A program made the position numbers and the translations under genes. Of a stretch of 64,000 bases of DNA, positions 34,428 to 42,941 are shown in pieces. A model generated the notes under the pieces. That model saw only the letters and a list, made by a program, of their open reading frames with translations, did not search any database and was not told the DNA's origin. The stretch is from Bacillus sp. ISL-41 (GTDB lineage: Bacteria > Bacillota > Bacilli > Bacillales > Cytobacillaceae): contig NZ_JAGGQP010000019.1 of assembly GCF_018613235.1 (NCBI RefSeq), positions 62,001 to 126,000 on the forward strand, written 5' to 3'. How positions within the stretch are numbered: the stretch's first letter is position 1; every line of letters begins with the position of its first letter.

Positions 34428-35756
34428 TTGGTTGAAGTAAAGCTCCATGACATTGGGGAAGGCATGACCGAAGCGGACATCAATTGTTATCTGGTGAAAC
34501 CGGGGGATATCGTCAAGGCTGATGATCCCCTGGTGGAAGTCCAGACAGACAAAATGACCGCAGAGATTCCTGCTCCCCGTGCAGGTGTAATTAAAGAACT
34601 GCTGTTAACTCCAGGGCAAACGGTAAAGGTAGGGACAACTTTACTGATCATGGAGGACAGTACCAGTGCAGGTAAGCCTGTTGAGTCCCAGAAGATAGTT
34701 GAAGCTGTAAAAGCAGCAGCCGAACCTGCCGAGTCTGCGGTAGCTGTTTTGGACAGACCCACTGCAAGCAAGGTCCCTGTAGGTGTTAGTGCGCGACTGG
34801 GCCAGATCCTTGCTTCACCTTATACCAGGAAAGTTGCCCGGGAAAACGGCGTCAATATTATGGAGGTCAAAGGGACTGGACCAGCAGGCCGGATTAACGA
34901 AGAAGATATACTTGCCTTTGTTCATCTAAGAGAGCAAGGGGTTGCGAGTAATTCGGAAGGTGGTTCCGAACAGCAGGTTCCGAACGTTTCGGAAGCAAGT
35001 TCCGAACTGCAGGCTTCGAACCTTTCAGAAGCTGGTTTTGAAGAGAAAGATTCCGCTCGTAATGAGGATACATTGCCATTCCGCGGCCGCCGCAAGCAGA
35101 TTGCAAAAAAGATGGTCCAATCCATGTACACGATCCCTCACTGTACTCACTTTGAGGAAATTGATGTAAGTGAGTTGATCACTTTAAGGGAAGAAATCAA
35201 GGCTTCCGGAAACTCTATTTCTGCAACTGCCTTCTTTATCAAAGCTCTTTCGATTGGGTTAAAAGAATTCCCTGTCTTTAATGCGCGGCTTGATGAGGAA
35301 AACGAACGCATCCTGCTGTTGCGTGAGCACCATATTGGAATTGCCGTGGACACGCCAGAAGGCCTGATTGTGCCGGTAATCAGAAATGTGGAGCAGAAGA
35401 ATTTAAAGGAAATCCATAGTGAAATGAAGCATCTGACAAAGCTCGCCCTTAATGACAAGCTGACGGTTAAGGATATATCTGGCGGTACATTCACGATCAG
35501 CAATGTCGGTCCGCTGGGCGGCAGCATTGGTGCGACACCAATCATTCAGCACCCGCAGACAGCGCTCGTTTCCTTCCATAAAACAAAGAAACGGCCAGTT
35601 GTCACAGATCAAGACGAAATTGCCATCCGTTCTATCATGAATCTGTCAATGGTGTTTGACCACAGAGTCGCAGATGGGGCAACGGCTGTTGCCTTTACAA
35701 ACCGTTTTGCACAGTTGATTGAGAATCCGAAAATGATGTTGTTGGAATTGATGTAA
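34428..35756 (+). CDS. 2-oxoacid dehydrogenase E2 (dihydrolipoamide acyltransferase)
   Basis: Core acyltransferase that passes the acyl group from lipoamide to CoA; 442 residues. One lipoyl domain (residues 1-78, lipoylated Lys 42 in QTDKMTAEIP), a linker, a peripheral-subunit-binding domain around 125-160 (SPYTRKVARENG, GPAGRINEED), a second linker with 12-residue repeats, and the catalytic domain with His 412 in DHRVADG. TTG 34428 follows AGGAGGC. No E3 gene follows; a shared dihydrolipoamide dehydrogenase from elsewhere is expected. Confidence 0.92.
   Translation: MVEVKLHDIGEGMTEADINCYLVKPGDIVKADDPLVEVQTDKMTAEIPAPRAGVIKELLLTPGQTVKVGTTLLIMEDSTSAGKPVESQKIVEAVKAAAEPAESAVAVLDRPTASKVPVGVSARLGQILASPYTRKVARENGVNIMEVKGTGPAGRINEEDILAFVHLREQGVASNSEGGSEQQVPNVSEASSELQASNLSEAGFEEKDSARNEDTLPFRGRRKQIAKKMVQSMYTIPHCTHFEEIDVSELITLREEIKASGNSISATAFFIKALSIGLKEFPVFNARLDEENERILLLREHHIGIAVDTPEGLIVPVIRNVEQKNLKEIHSEMKHLTKLALNDKLTVKDISGGTFTISNVGPLGGSIGATPIIQHPQTALVSFHKTKKRPVVTDQDEIAIRSIMNLSMVFDHRVADGATAVAFTNRFAQLIENPKMMLLELM
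34953..35045 (+). repeat. 36-bp in-frame tandem repeat in the E2 linker
   Basis: Two 36-bp units (34953-34988 and 34989-35024) and a partial third encode SEGGSEQQVPNV, SEASSELQASNL and SEAGFEEK. At DNA level TTCCGAAC recurs three times. The expansion lengthens the flexible linker between the E3/E1-binding domain and the catalytic core. Confidence 0.75.
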
Positions 35757-35814
35757 CAGTTTTCAAGAATAGACACTTTACCACACAAAAGCATTATAGC
35801 TTTACATCGCGCTC

Positions 35815-35842
35815 TTGAGAGGGCATGGATAGTTACTATAAA
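35815..35842 (+). promoter_or_regulatory. Possible promoter of the HPPD gene
   Basis: TTGAGA 35815-35820 and TATAAA 35837-35842 with a 16-bp spacer. There is no clear terminator after E2, so readthrough is also possible. Confidence 0.45.
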
Positions 35843-35884
35843 ATTATTTTTAATATTATAAATATTCTTTCAGGAGGTTTTACA

Positions 35885-37000
35885 ATGCAAGAGAAAGTAA
35901 TGGTATCTGGCCAAAGTACAGAGGACTTTTTTCCGGTACAGGATGTTGATTATTTAGAGCTGTATGTAGGGAATGCCAAGCAGGCATCTCACTTTTTCCA
36001 GACGGCTTTTGGCTTTAAGGTAGTAGCTTATTCCGGCCTTGAAACAGGGAATCGTGAAACTACATCTTATGTCCTGCAGCAGCGTAAGATCCGTCTTGTT
36101 GTGACTGGAACCTACAATGATTCATCTCGTGTAGCCCAGTTTGTCAAGGCTCACGGCGATGGCGTCAAGGACATTGCGCTTGCTGTTGATGATGTCGAGA
36201 AAGCGTATGAGGGAGCGGTTAAGCGGGGAGCAATTGAAATCCAGCCGCCGCATGAAGTTTCTGATGAAAACGGTACATTAAAAAAAGCAGTCATCGGTAC
36301 ATATGGTGACACCATCCACACACTTGTTGAAAGAAAAAATTACAACGGCTTGTTCATGCCAGGGTTTGTTGAGCACGAAACAACAGTCCCTGTGAATGAC
36401 GCTGGTTTCATCGGGATTGACCATGTTGTCGGCAATGTTGAGAGAATGGAAGAATGGGTTAACTATTATGCGAATGTTATGGGCTTCAAAGAAATGAAGC
36501 ACTTTACGGATAAGGATATCGTGACAGAGTATTCAGCATTGATGTCCAAGGTAATGCATAATGGCGGTCGCATTAAATTCCCGATTAACGAGCCGGCAGA
36601 AGGAAAGCGCAAGTCGCAGATCCAGGAATACCTGGAATTCTACAACGGACCCGGAGTTCAGCATCTTGCGATTTTGACAGAAGATATTGTCAGCACAGTT
36701 GCACAACTGCATGAAAATGGTGTTGAATTCCTGAGCACACCGGATTCTTACTATGAAATGCTGGCAGAGCGTGTTGGCGAAATTGATGAAGAAATCGATA
36801 AGCTAAAAGAGCTTAGCATTCTAGTAGACCGCGACGATGAAGGCTATCTGCTGCAGATTTTCACGAAGCCAATCGTAGACCGTCCAACTCTCTTTATTGA
36901 AATCATCCAGCGCAAAGGCGCAAGAGGTTTTGGTGAAGGAAACTTCAAGGCTCTATTCGAATCAATCGAGCGTGAACAGGAACGACGCGGCAACCTTTAA
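35885..37000 (+). CDS. hppD: 4-hydroxyphenylpyruvate dioxygenase
   Basis: Fe(II) oxygenase that turns 4-hydroxyphenylpyruvate into homogentisate. About 371 residues in two VOC repeats. Iron ligands are visible as His in FIGIDHVVGNV, His in GPGVQHLAILTED and Glu in TLFIEIIQRKG; GARGFGEGNFKALFESIE is the C-terminal gate helix. ATG 35885 follows CAGGAGG; the longer frame from 35825 has no ribosome site. Opens the tyrosine/homogentisate block. Confidence 0.95.
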   Translation: MQEKVMVSGQSTEDFFPVQDVDYLELYVGNAKQASHFFQTAFGFKVVAYSGLETGNRETTSYVLQQRKIRLVVTGTYNDSSRVAQFVKAHGDGVKDIALAVDDVEKAYEGAVKRGAIEIQPPHEVSDENGTLKKAVIGTYGDTIHTLVERKNYNGLFMPGFVEHETTVPVNDAGFIGIDHVVGNVERMEEWVNYYANVMGFKEMKHFTDKDIVTEYSALMSKVMHNGGRIKFPINEPAEGKRKSQIQEYLEFYNGPGVQHLAILTEDIVSTVAQLHENGVEFLSTPDSYYEMLAERVGEIDEEIDKLKELSILVDRDDEGYLLQIFTKPIVDRPTLFIEIIQRKGARGFGEGNFKALFESIEREQERRGNL

Positions 37001-37005
37001 TAGCC

Positions 37006-37037
37006 GGGAGTGAAGGGGGCGAATCGCTCCCTTTTGT
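37006..37037 (+). terminator. Hairpin after HPPD
   Basis: GGGAGTGA / TCGCTCCC stem (one G-T pair), then TTTTGTT. Probably a partial terminator inside the homogentisate block. Confidence 0.65.
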
Positions 37038-37069
37038 TATAAACGGCGTCTTAGAATTGGGGGATGAAC

Positions 37070-38161
37070 ATGAATGTAAAAGCAAGAGCAGAACTCGAAG
37101 GAATCACACCATACGCCCTCGGACAGACAATTGATGAGATTAAAGAGCAGTATGGACTTACTAAAGTAAGGAAGCTTTCGGATAATGAAAATGTGTATGG
37201 CACATCGCCAAAGGTCAGAGAAGCAATCATACAGGCATCTTCTAAACTGGCATTCTATCCGGACGGATTGACCTCAGGAATCGTGGAGAAACTTTCCGCC
37301 TATTATAAATTGGGTCCAAATCATTTTCTTGTTTCGAACGGTTCAGAGGAAATCATTCGCCTTCTGACAAGAGCGTACATTAATAAAAATGAGGAAGCGG
37401 TCATGGCAGAAGTAACTTTCCCTCGCTATAAAACGAATGTGGTGATCGAAGGCGGCAGAGCTGTCACCGTTCCGATGATTGACGGCAGGCATGATCTTAA
37501 AAAAATGCAGGAAGCCATCAACGAAAAAACAAGAATGGTATTCGTCTGCAACCCGAACAATCCAACCGGAACGATTGTCGCCAAGCACGATTTGCTTTCT
37601 TTTATCGACAATGTACCTTCAAATGTGCTGATCATCATGGATGAAGCTTATTTCGAATACACAGATTCTGATGAATTCCTGGATACGATGCCATTGCTTG
37701 ATCAATATCAAAACATCGTCATCCTCAGAACTTTTTCAAAAATTTATGGCCTTGCCAGCCTGCGAGTTGGCTATGGCATCATGCATGAAGATATCGCGAA
37801 GGAGCTTCATAAAGTCAGGGACGTATTCAATGTGAACCAGCTTGCACAGGAAGCAGCAATAGCTGCTATTGAGGACCAAGATTTCATAAAAGACTGTGCC
37901 GCTAAGAATAGTGCAGAAAGAACTTTCCTTAGTGCGAAGTTTAAAGAGTTGGAGATAGATAGTTTCCCATCGCAATCCAACTTCTTGTTTGCTTTTACAA
38001 ATAGACCAGTTATTCAGAAGCTTACAGAGAATGGTGTTCTTGTCAGGCAGATGCACTTGCCAGGGTACAAGGAAGCATTCCGGATTACTCTCGGCACACA
38101 TGAGGACCATGAGTTCATTTTGAAAATTGTCAGCCAGCTTTTTCATGAAAGGGCGGTGTAA
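37070..38161 (+). CDS. HisC-like aminotransferase, probable aromatic amino acid aminotransferase
   Basis: PLP-dependent class I/II aminotransferase of 363 residues. RKLSDNENVYGTSPKV, NPNNPTGTIV, DEAYFEY and the PLP lysine in RTFSKIYGLASLRVGYG are the HisC-subgroup marks. HisC-like enzymes also transaminate tyrosine and phenylalanine. Placement between HPPD and homogentisate dioxygenase points to tyrosine to 4-hydroxyphenylpyruvate, not histidine synthesis. ATG 37070 is six nt after TTGGGGG. Confidence 0.85.
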   Translation: MNVKARAELEGITPYALGQTIDEIKEQYGLTKVRKLSDNENVYGTSPKVREAIIQASSKLAFYPDGLTSGIVEKLSAYYKLGPNHFLVSNGSEEIIRLLTRAYINKNEEAVMAEVTFPRYKTNVVIEGGRAVTVPMIDGRHDLKKMQEAINEKTRMVFVCNPNNPTGTIVAKHDLLSFIDNVPSNVLIIMDEAYFEYTDSDEFLDTMPLLDQYQNIVILRTFSKIYGLASLRVGYGIMHEDIAKELHKVRDVFNVNQLAQEAAIAAIEDQDFIKDCAAKNSAERTFLSAKFKELEIDSFPSQSNFLFAFTNRPVIQKLTENGVLVRQMHLPGYKEAFRITLGTHEDHEFILKIVSQLFHERAV

Positions 38162-38164
38162 CCC

Positions 38165-38776
38165 TTGGAAATCAAAACAGATCAACTTGAATGGAGAGAC
38201 GCATACAAGCTCTTGCAAGGATCGGTCCTGCCGAGGCCCATTGCCTTTGTTTCCAGCCAGGATGAAAACGGGAACGCCAATCTGGCTCCATTCAGTTTTT
38301 TTACTGTCATCAGCTCAAACCCGATGATGGTCTGCTTTTCGCCAATGAGAAGAGGGACTGACGGCGCGAAGAAAGATACGCTTAAAAATATTGAAAGCAC
38401 AAAGGAGTTCGTCATCAATATTGTCAGTGAGGCGTTCGTCCAGCAGATGAATGACTGTGCGACGGAATTCGCATCAGATGTTGATGAATTTGAGGCTTCG
38501 GGACTGACCAAGGTTGACAGCGTCGCGGTTAGACCATCACGGGTCAAAGAGTCCAAGGTCCATCTTGAGTGTATTCTCGATCAGGTCCTGCACTTTGGCG
38601 GGGAAGAAGCTGGAGCTGGCAGCCTTGTCATTGGCAAAGTTGTTCATGTCCATGTGGAAGATAGCCTTTATGAAAATGGCCGCATTAATTCTGAGAAGCT
38701 AAATCCGGTTGGCAGGCTGGCAGGCGCTACTTATACTCTACCGCTGGCAAAAACCTTTGAACTGCAAAGAAAATAG
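38165..38776 (+). CDS. Flavin reductase-like FMN-binding split-barrel protein
   Basis: 203-residue protein of the flavin reductase-like domain family. VLPRPIAFVSSQDENGNANLAPFSFFTVIS is the FMN-binding opening. Members are either NAD(P)H-flavin reductases or flavoproteins of unknown substrate. Close relatives occur next to homogentisate genes in bacilli, but no role is established. TTG 38165 lies four nt after the aminotransferase stop, with GGGCGGTG as ribosome site. Confidence 0.8.
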   Translation: MEIKTDQLEWRDAYKLLQGSVLPRPIAFVSSQDENGNANLAPFSFFTVISSNPMMVCFSPMRRGTDGAKKDTLKNIESTKEFVINIVSEAFVQQMNDCATEFASDVDEFEASGLTKVDSVAVRPSRVKESKVHLECILDQVLHFGGEEAGAGSLVIGKVVHVHVEDSLYENGRINSEKLNPVGRLAGATYTLPLAKTFELQRK

Positions 38777-38784
38777 GTGATGAC

Positions 38785-39708
38785 ATGAAACTTATTACGT
38801 TTATGAAAAAAGATGGCACAGTGAGAGCTGGCTGGATTGACTCCAGCAATATGGCGGTTGATATGCACGAAGCATCGAATGGGACGTTGCCTGACAATAT
38901 GCTGGCATTCATCGAAAACCATGCGGCATTCATGGAGTATATCCAAGAAAATAAAGGCTTGATTGAGACAGGGAATGGTTCTTATCCGCTGAATGACGTA
39001 ACCTTGAACGCGCCGCTCCCAAATCCTAAGAGTGTCCGGGATTTTTACGCATTCGAGCAGCATGTAAAAACAGCGAGGGAGAACCGGGGGCTTGAAATGA
39101 TTCCTGAATGGTATGAAATCCCGGTATTCTATTTTACCAACCATCTTGCCATCAAAGGGCCAGAAGATGAAATCAGCCGTCCGCAAGCATGCGAGTGGCT
39201 CGATTATGAATTGGAAATCGCCTGTGTCATCGGCAAGGGAGGCCGGAATATCAAGGCTGAGAATGCAGAACAGCATATATTCGGATTTTTTATCATGAAT
39301 GATTGGAGTGCCCGTGATCTGCAGCGTCACGAAATGAAAGTAGGCCTTGGACCGGCGAAGGGCAAGGATTTCGCGACTTCATTTGGTCCATATCTGGTCA
39401 CGAAGGATGAGCTGGATTCCATCAAGGCGGAGAAAGGCTATAACCTGCAAATGACAGCAAGGGTGAACGGAAGGGAACTTTCGAGTGGCAATGTGAAGGA
39501 TCTCTATTATTCCTTCGGTGAGATGATTGAGCGTGCTTCCGCGGGGACGACACTGTATCCCGGAGAGGTAATCGGCTCAGGTACAGTAGGAACAGGCTGT
39601 ATCCTGGAGCTTGGTACAGATGTCCACCGCTGGCTGGAGCCCGGCGATGAAGTAGAGCTTGAGATTGAAGGACTAGGTGTCTTGAAAAATAAAATAATCG
39701 AAGACTAG
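38785..39708 (+). CDS. Fumarylacetoacetate hydrolase family protein
   Basis: C-C bond hydrolase of 307 residues, probably splitting fumarylacetoacetate to fumarate and acetoacetate. The FAH fold shows RDFYAFEQHVKTARE, DYELEIACVIGKGGRNI (metal-binding acidic residues), NDWSARDLQRHEMKVGLGPAKGKDF and GSGTVGTGCILELG. It is shorter than the 420-residue two-domain mammalian enzyme. The neighbour homogentisate dioxygenase supports the assignment. Maleylacetoacetate could be the direct substrate because no isomerase gene is present. Confidence 0.87.
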   Translation: MKLITFMKKDGTVRAGWIDSSNMAVDMHEASNGTLPDNMLAFIENHAAFMEYIQENKGLIETGNGSYPLNDVTLNAPLPNPKSVRDFYAFEQHVKTARENRGLEMIPEWYEIPVFYFTNHLAIKGPEDEISRPQACEWLDYELEIACVIGKGGRNIKAENAEQHIFGFFIMNDWSARDLQRHEMKVGLGPAKGKDFATSFGPYLVTKDELDSIKAEKGYNLQMTARVNGRELSSGNVKDLYYSFGEMIERASAGTTLYPGEVIGSGTVGTGCILELGTDVHRWLEPGDEVELEIEGLGVLKNKIIED

Positions 39709-39723
39709 AAAGAAGGTGTAATT

Positions 39724-40881
39724 ATGTATTACCGTCAGCTGGGAGAAATCCCGAAGAAACGCCATACCATTTTTAAAAAGGAAGACGGTTCGCTTTTTCG
39801 CGAGCAGGTAATGGGAACCAAAGGTTTTTCCGGCACACAGTCAATCCTTTATCATCATCATATGCCGACTGAGGTCGTGAAGAGCGAATTAATCGGCAGT
39901 TACATGCCTGAATATGAAGAACAGGCATCATTGAACCATCGGCACTTCCTGACCGACCAGATCACGAAAACGGGGGATGCTTTAAGTGGAAGGGAATATA
40001 TCCTTGGAAATGATGACCTCCTGATTGGATTTGCGAATATCACTGAAACGATGATGCAATTTTACCGCAATGGTGATGGAGATGAAATGTTCTTTTTCCA
40101 TCATGGATCAGGCAAGGTGGAGACGATGTTTGGAACGATAAACTATCGTCCTGGTGATTATGTCGTAATCCCAATCGGAACGATGTACAGGGTTGTTCCA
40201 GATGATTCTGAGCAGACAAAGGCATTGATTGTTGAATCGTTCAGCCAGATCACGACTCCCCGACGTTACCGCAATGAATATGGGCAGCTTCTCGAGCACA
40301 GCCCATTCTGTGAACGAGATATCCGCGGACCGGAAACGCTGGAAACCTTCTCTGAAAAAGGGGAGCATGAGGTGATCACGAAGACGCGCGGCCATCTGCA
40401 TCGTCACGTGTTGAACCATCACCCGCTTGATGTTGTCGGCTGGGATGGCTATCTGTATCCGTGGGCGTTCAATATCGAGGACTTCGAGCCGATCACCGGC
40501 CGAATCCATCAGCCGCCGCCTGTCCACCAGACGTTTGAAGGCCATAATTATGTTGTATGTTCCTTCGTGCCAAGGCTTTACGACTACCATCCTGAAGCGA
40601 TTCCGGCTCCATATTACCACAGCAATGTCAACAGCGATGAGCTGCTGTACTATGTAGAAGGCAACTTCATGAGCCGCAAAGGAATCAAGGAAGGCTCGAT
40701 TACACTGCACCCAAGCGGGATCCCGCACGGACCGCACCCAGGAAAGACGGAAGCGAGCATTGGCAAAAAAGAAACTTTAGAGCTTGCCGTCATGATCGAT
40801 ACATTCCGGCCGCTGAAAACGGTAAAGAAAGCAATGGGCATCGAAGACGACCAGTATATGTATACCTGGATCGAGAAATAA
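39724..40881 (+). CDS. hmgA: Homogentisate 1,2-dioxygenase
   Basis: Fe(II) cupin that opens the ring of homogentisate to maleylacetoacetate; 385 residues. The C-terminal metal and substrate residues lie in HPLDVVGWDGYLYPWAFN, PPPVHQTFEGHNYVVCSFVPR and LHPSGIPHGPHPGKTE. It is somewhat shorter than the 440-residue mammalian form and of the compact bacterial type. RBS GAAAGAAGGTG precedes ATG 39724. Last gene of the block, followed by a terminator. Confidence 0.93.
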   Translation: MYYRQLGEIPKKRHTIFKKEDGSLFREQVMGTKGFSGTQSILYHHHMPTEVVKSELIGSYMPEYEEQASLNHRHFLTDQITKTGDALSGREYILGNDDLLIGFANITETMMQFYRNGDGDEMFFFHHGSGKVETMFGTINYRPGDYVVIPIGTMYRVVPDDSEQTKALIVESFSQITTPRRYRNEYGQLLEHSPFCERDIRGPETLETFSEKGEHEVITKTRGHLHRHVLNHHPLDVVGWDGYLYPWAFNIEDFEPITGRIHQPPPVHQTFEGHNYVVCSFVPRLYDYHPEAIPAPYYHSNVNSDELLYYVEGNFMSRKGIKEGSITLHPSGIPHGPHPGKTEASIGKKETLELAVMIDTFRPLKTVKKAMGIEDDQYMYTWIEK

Positions 40882-40890
40882 GGAAATAAG

Positions 40891-40922
40891 ACCAATTCGC
40901 TAAAGAGCGGGTTGGTTTTTTT
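40891..40922 (+). terminator. Terminator after hmgA
   Basis: ACCAA-CGCT / AGCG-TTGGT stem with a two-base internal bulge and seven T. Confidence 0.82.
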
Positions 40923-40929
40923 CGTTGGA

Positions 40930-40960
40930 AAACTGGAAAAAACATGCGTTTTTCCAGTTT
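40930..40960. repeat. 12-bp perfect inverted repeat downstream of hmgA
   Basis: AAACTGGAAAAA and TTTTTCCAGTTT flank a 7-nt loop. It abuts the 21-bp-period repeats. Confidence 0.75.
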
Positions 40961-41011
40961 GCGAATAAAATTTTAGATTTTGCGAATAAACATATGGTTT
41001 TTGCGAATAAA
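40958..41011. repeat. Three direct TTTGCGAATAAA repeats with 21-bp period
   Basis: GCGAATAAA begins at 40961, 40982 and 41003, each preceded by TT or TTT. The 21-bp spacing is two turns of the helix, which would place bound proteins on one face. It lies between hmgA and the RNase J gene. Confidence 0.75.
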
Positions 41012-41014
41012 ATT

Positions 41015-41235
41015 TTTTTGCAAAATATACTAATGGAATTCTCTAATAATCCGGGCGAAAAACATGAGCAGCACGATCTTCAGTAATCAAAAAACAAGTG
41101 AAAAATATTAAAAACATGCAAAAACGTCTGGTTTTGAGGGTTTCCTAAACATTATAAGGGTAAAGTCATTGCAAAATAATCCAAACCAAAATAGGCAATA
41201 CTAACAAAATCGATTACGGATTAGGAGGATATGAA
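41015..41235. other. Non-coding spacer before the RNase J gene
   Basis: No open reading frame with a ribosome site. TTGCAAAATA-like strings occur at 41018 and 41168. No convincing promoter was recognised, although one is expected here. The ribosome site TTAGGAGGA lies at its end. Confidence 0.35.
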
Positions 41236-42894
41236 GTGACTTTATCTATATTTGCCTTGGGCGGCATCAATGAAATCGGAAAAAACATGTATGTTGTCCA
41301 ATATGAGGACGATATTTTTGTGATTGACTGCGGAGGGAAGTTCCCTGATGAAAGTTTATTGGGAATCGATTTGATTATCCCGGAAATGACCTATCTTGAA
41401 GAAAACAGAGACAAAATCAGGGGGTTGATCGTGACCCATGGACACGAGGACCACATTGGCGGGGTCCCATATTTCTTCAAGAAACTGAAAGCACCAGTCT
41501 ATGCAACAAATTTCACTCTCGGTTTAATCGAGCTGAAACTGAGTGAACATAAGCTTTTAAGAGGAACTGAACTTAACAAAATAAATTCAGATTCAGAATT
41601 GGATTTCGGCAAGGTGAAGGTTTCTTTTTTCAAAGTGAGCCACAGCATCCCGGATTGTTTGGGGATTGTCTTCCATACGCCTGAAGGTAATGTTGTCCAT
41701 ACCGGAGATTTCAAATTCGACCTGACGCCTGCTAATGATGAGCAATCGGAGATTCATAAGATGGCGAAGATTGGAACAGAAGGTGTAATGGCGTTGCTTT
41801 CGGAGAGCACGAATGCGGAGCGAACCGGATTGACGCCATCAGAAAGAATGGTGGCCAGCCATCTTGAAGAAGCCTTCATGAAAGCGGAAGGTAAAATCTT
41901 TGTTTCAACTTTTGCTTCTAACGTGAACCGGGTTCAGCAGGTTGTGGAGGCAGCAATCAAGACAGACAGAAAGCTTGCGCTGCTTGGCAGGAGTATGGTC
42001 AATGTAGTCGATGTGGCGATCGAAAGAGGGTACTTGAATGTTCCTGAGGGAATGCTGATACAATCGAATGTAGTCGACCAACTGGATCCACATAAGGTTG
42101 CCATCCTGTGTACTGGCAGCCAGGGAGAGCCGATGGCCGCGCTTTCCCGCCTCTCATCAGGAAATTACCGCGATGTCTCGGTATATCCAGGAGATACCGT
42201 CATCATGGCGGCATCGCCAATTCCCGGGAATGAAAAGGATGTTTCCAAGATCATCGATAATTTGTTCAAGCTTGGTGCGAAAGTCATTTACGGCTCCGGC
42301 AGTACCACTGGCATGCATGTTTCCGGGCATGGCTACCAGGAAGATCTCAAGCTGATGCTGACTTTGATGAAGCCTAAGTATTTCATCCCGATACACGGGG
42401 AATACAGGATGCTGCATCACCACCTCTTGCTGGCGGAATCTGTTGGTGTAGAAAAGGGAAATACATTTATCGTGAAAAATGGTGATATCGTTGACATTGA
42501 AAATGGAGAAGCGCGCCAGACCCGCAATGTCCCAGCAGGTGATACGTATGTTGATGGCGTAAGTGTCGGAGATGTAGGCGAGATCGTGCTCAGGGACAGA
42601 AAGCAGCTATCCGAGGATGGAATGCTGGTCATTGTCCTTACATTAAGCAAAGCCGAACGGAAAATCATTTCAGGACCGGATACTATATCACGGGGGTTTG
42701 TTTTTGTGAAAAACTCAGAGGATCTGATGAAAGATGTAAATAATCTTGTGACAAAAACAGTAACCGAACTTCAAGAAGACAATGTATATCGCTGGAATGT
42801 CATTAAGCAGGGCATCAAAAAAGCAGTTGGTCAGCACATCTTCCAAAAAACAAGAAGAAGGCCGATGATCTTGCCGATTATAATTGAGATCTAA
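41236..42894 (+). CDS. Ribonuclease J family protein (additional paralogue)
   Basis: Metallo-beta-lactamase/beta-CASP ribonuclease with predicted 5' exo- and endonuclease activity, acting in the cytoplasm. The 552 residues match the full length of RNase J1/J2. The catalytic zinc motif HGHEDHIGG (near residue 72) is intact, as are GDFKFDLTP, SGHGYQEDLKLML, PIHGEYRM and the C-terminal RRPMILPIIIEI. The intact HxHxDH favours an active, J1-like enzyme over J2. It sits outside the usual rnjA and rnjB neighbourhoods. GTG 41236 follows AGGAGGATATGAA. Confidence 0.9.
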   Translation: MTLSIFALGGINEIGKNMYVVQYEDDIFVIDCGGKFPDESLLGIDLIIPEMTYLEENRDKIRGLIVTHGHEDHIGGVPYFFKKLKAPVYATNFTLGLIELKLSEHKLLRGTELNKINSDSELDFGKVKVSFFKVSHSIPDCLGIVFHTPEGNVVHTGDFKFDLTPANDEQSEIHKMAKIGTEGVMALLSESTNAERTGLTPSERMVASHLEEAFMKAEGKIFVSTFASNVNRVQQVVEAAIKTDRKLALLGRSMVNVVDVAIERGYLNVPEGMLIQSNVVDQLDPHKVAILCTGSQGEPMAALSRLSSGNYRDVSVYPGDTVIMAASPIPGNEKDVSKIIDNLFKLGAKVIYGSGSTTGMHVSGHGYQEDLKLMLTLMKPKYFIPIHGEYRMLHHHLLLAESVGVEKGNTFIVKNGDIVDIENGEARQTRNVPAGDTYVDGVSVGDVGEIVLRDRKQLSEDGMLVIVLTLSKAERKIISGPDTISRGFVFVKNSEDLMKDVNNLVTKTVTELQEDNVYRWNVIKQGIKKAVGQHIFQKTRRRPMILPIIIEI

Positions 42895-42903
42895 TTTTCA
42901 TCG

Positions 42904-42937
42904 TGGACCAGGTACTTAGACATTGTGCCTGGTCCAT
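42904..42937 (+). terminator. Hairpin after the RNase J gene
   Basis: TGGACCAGG / CCTGGTCCA stem, extended by TAC/GTG. The tail is TTCTGTT only, so termination may be weak. Confidence 0.6.
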
Positions 42938-42941
42938 TCTG

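Noticed and set aside
37070-38161. Histidinol-phosphate aminotransferase for histidine synthesis
   Set aside because: The sequence subgroup fits, but no his genes are near and the gene lies inside the homogentisate block.
40108-40737. 209-residue minus-strand frame opposite hmgA
   Set aside because: Antisense shadow of a strongly conserved dioxygenase gene.
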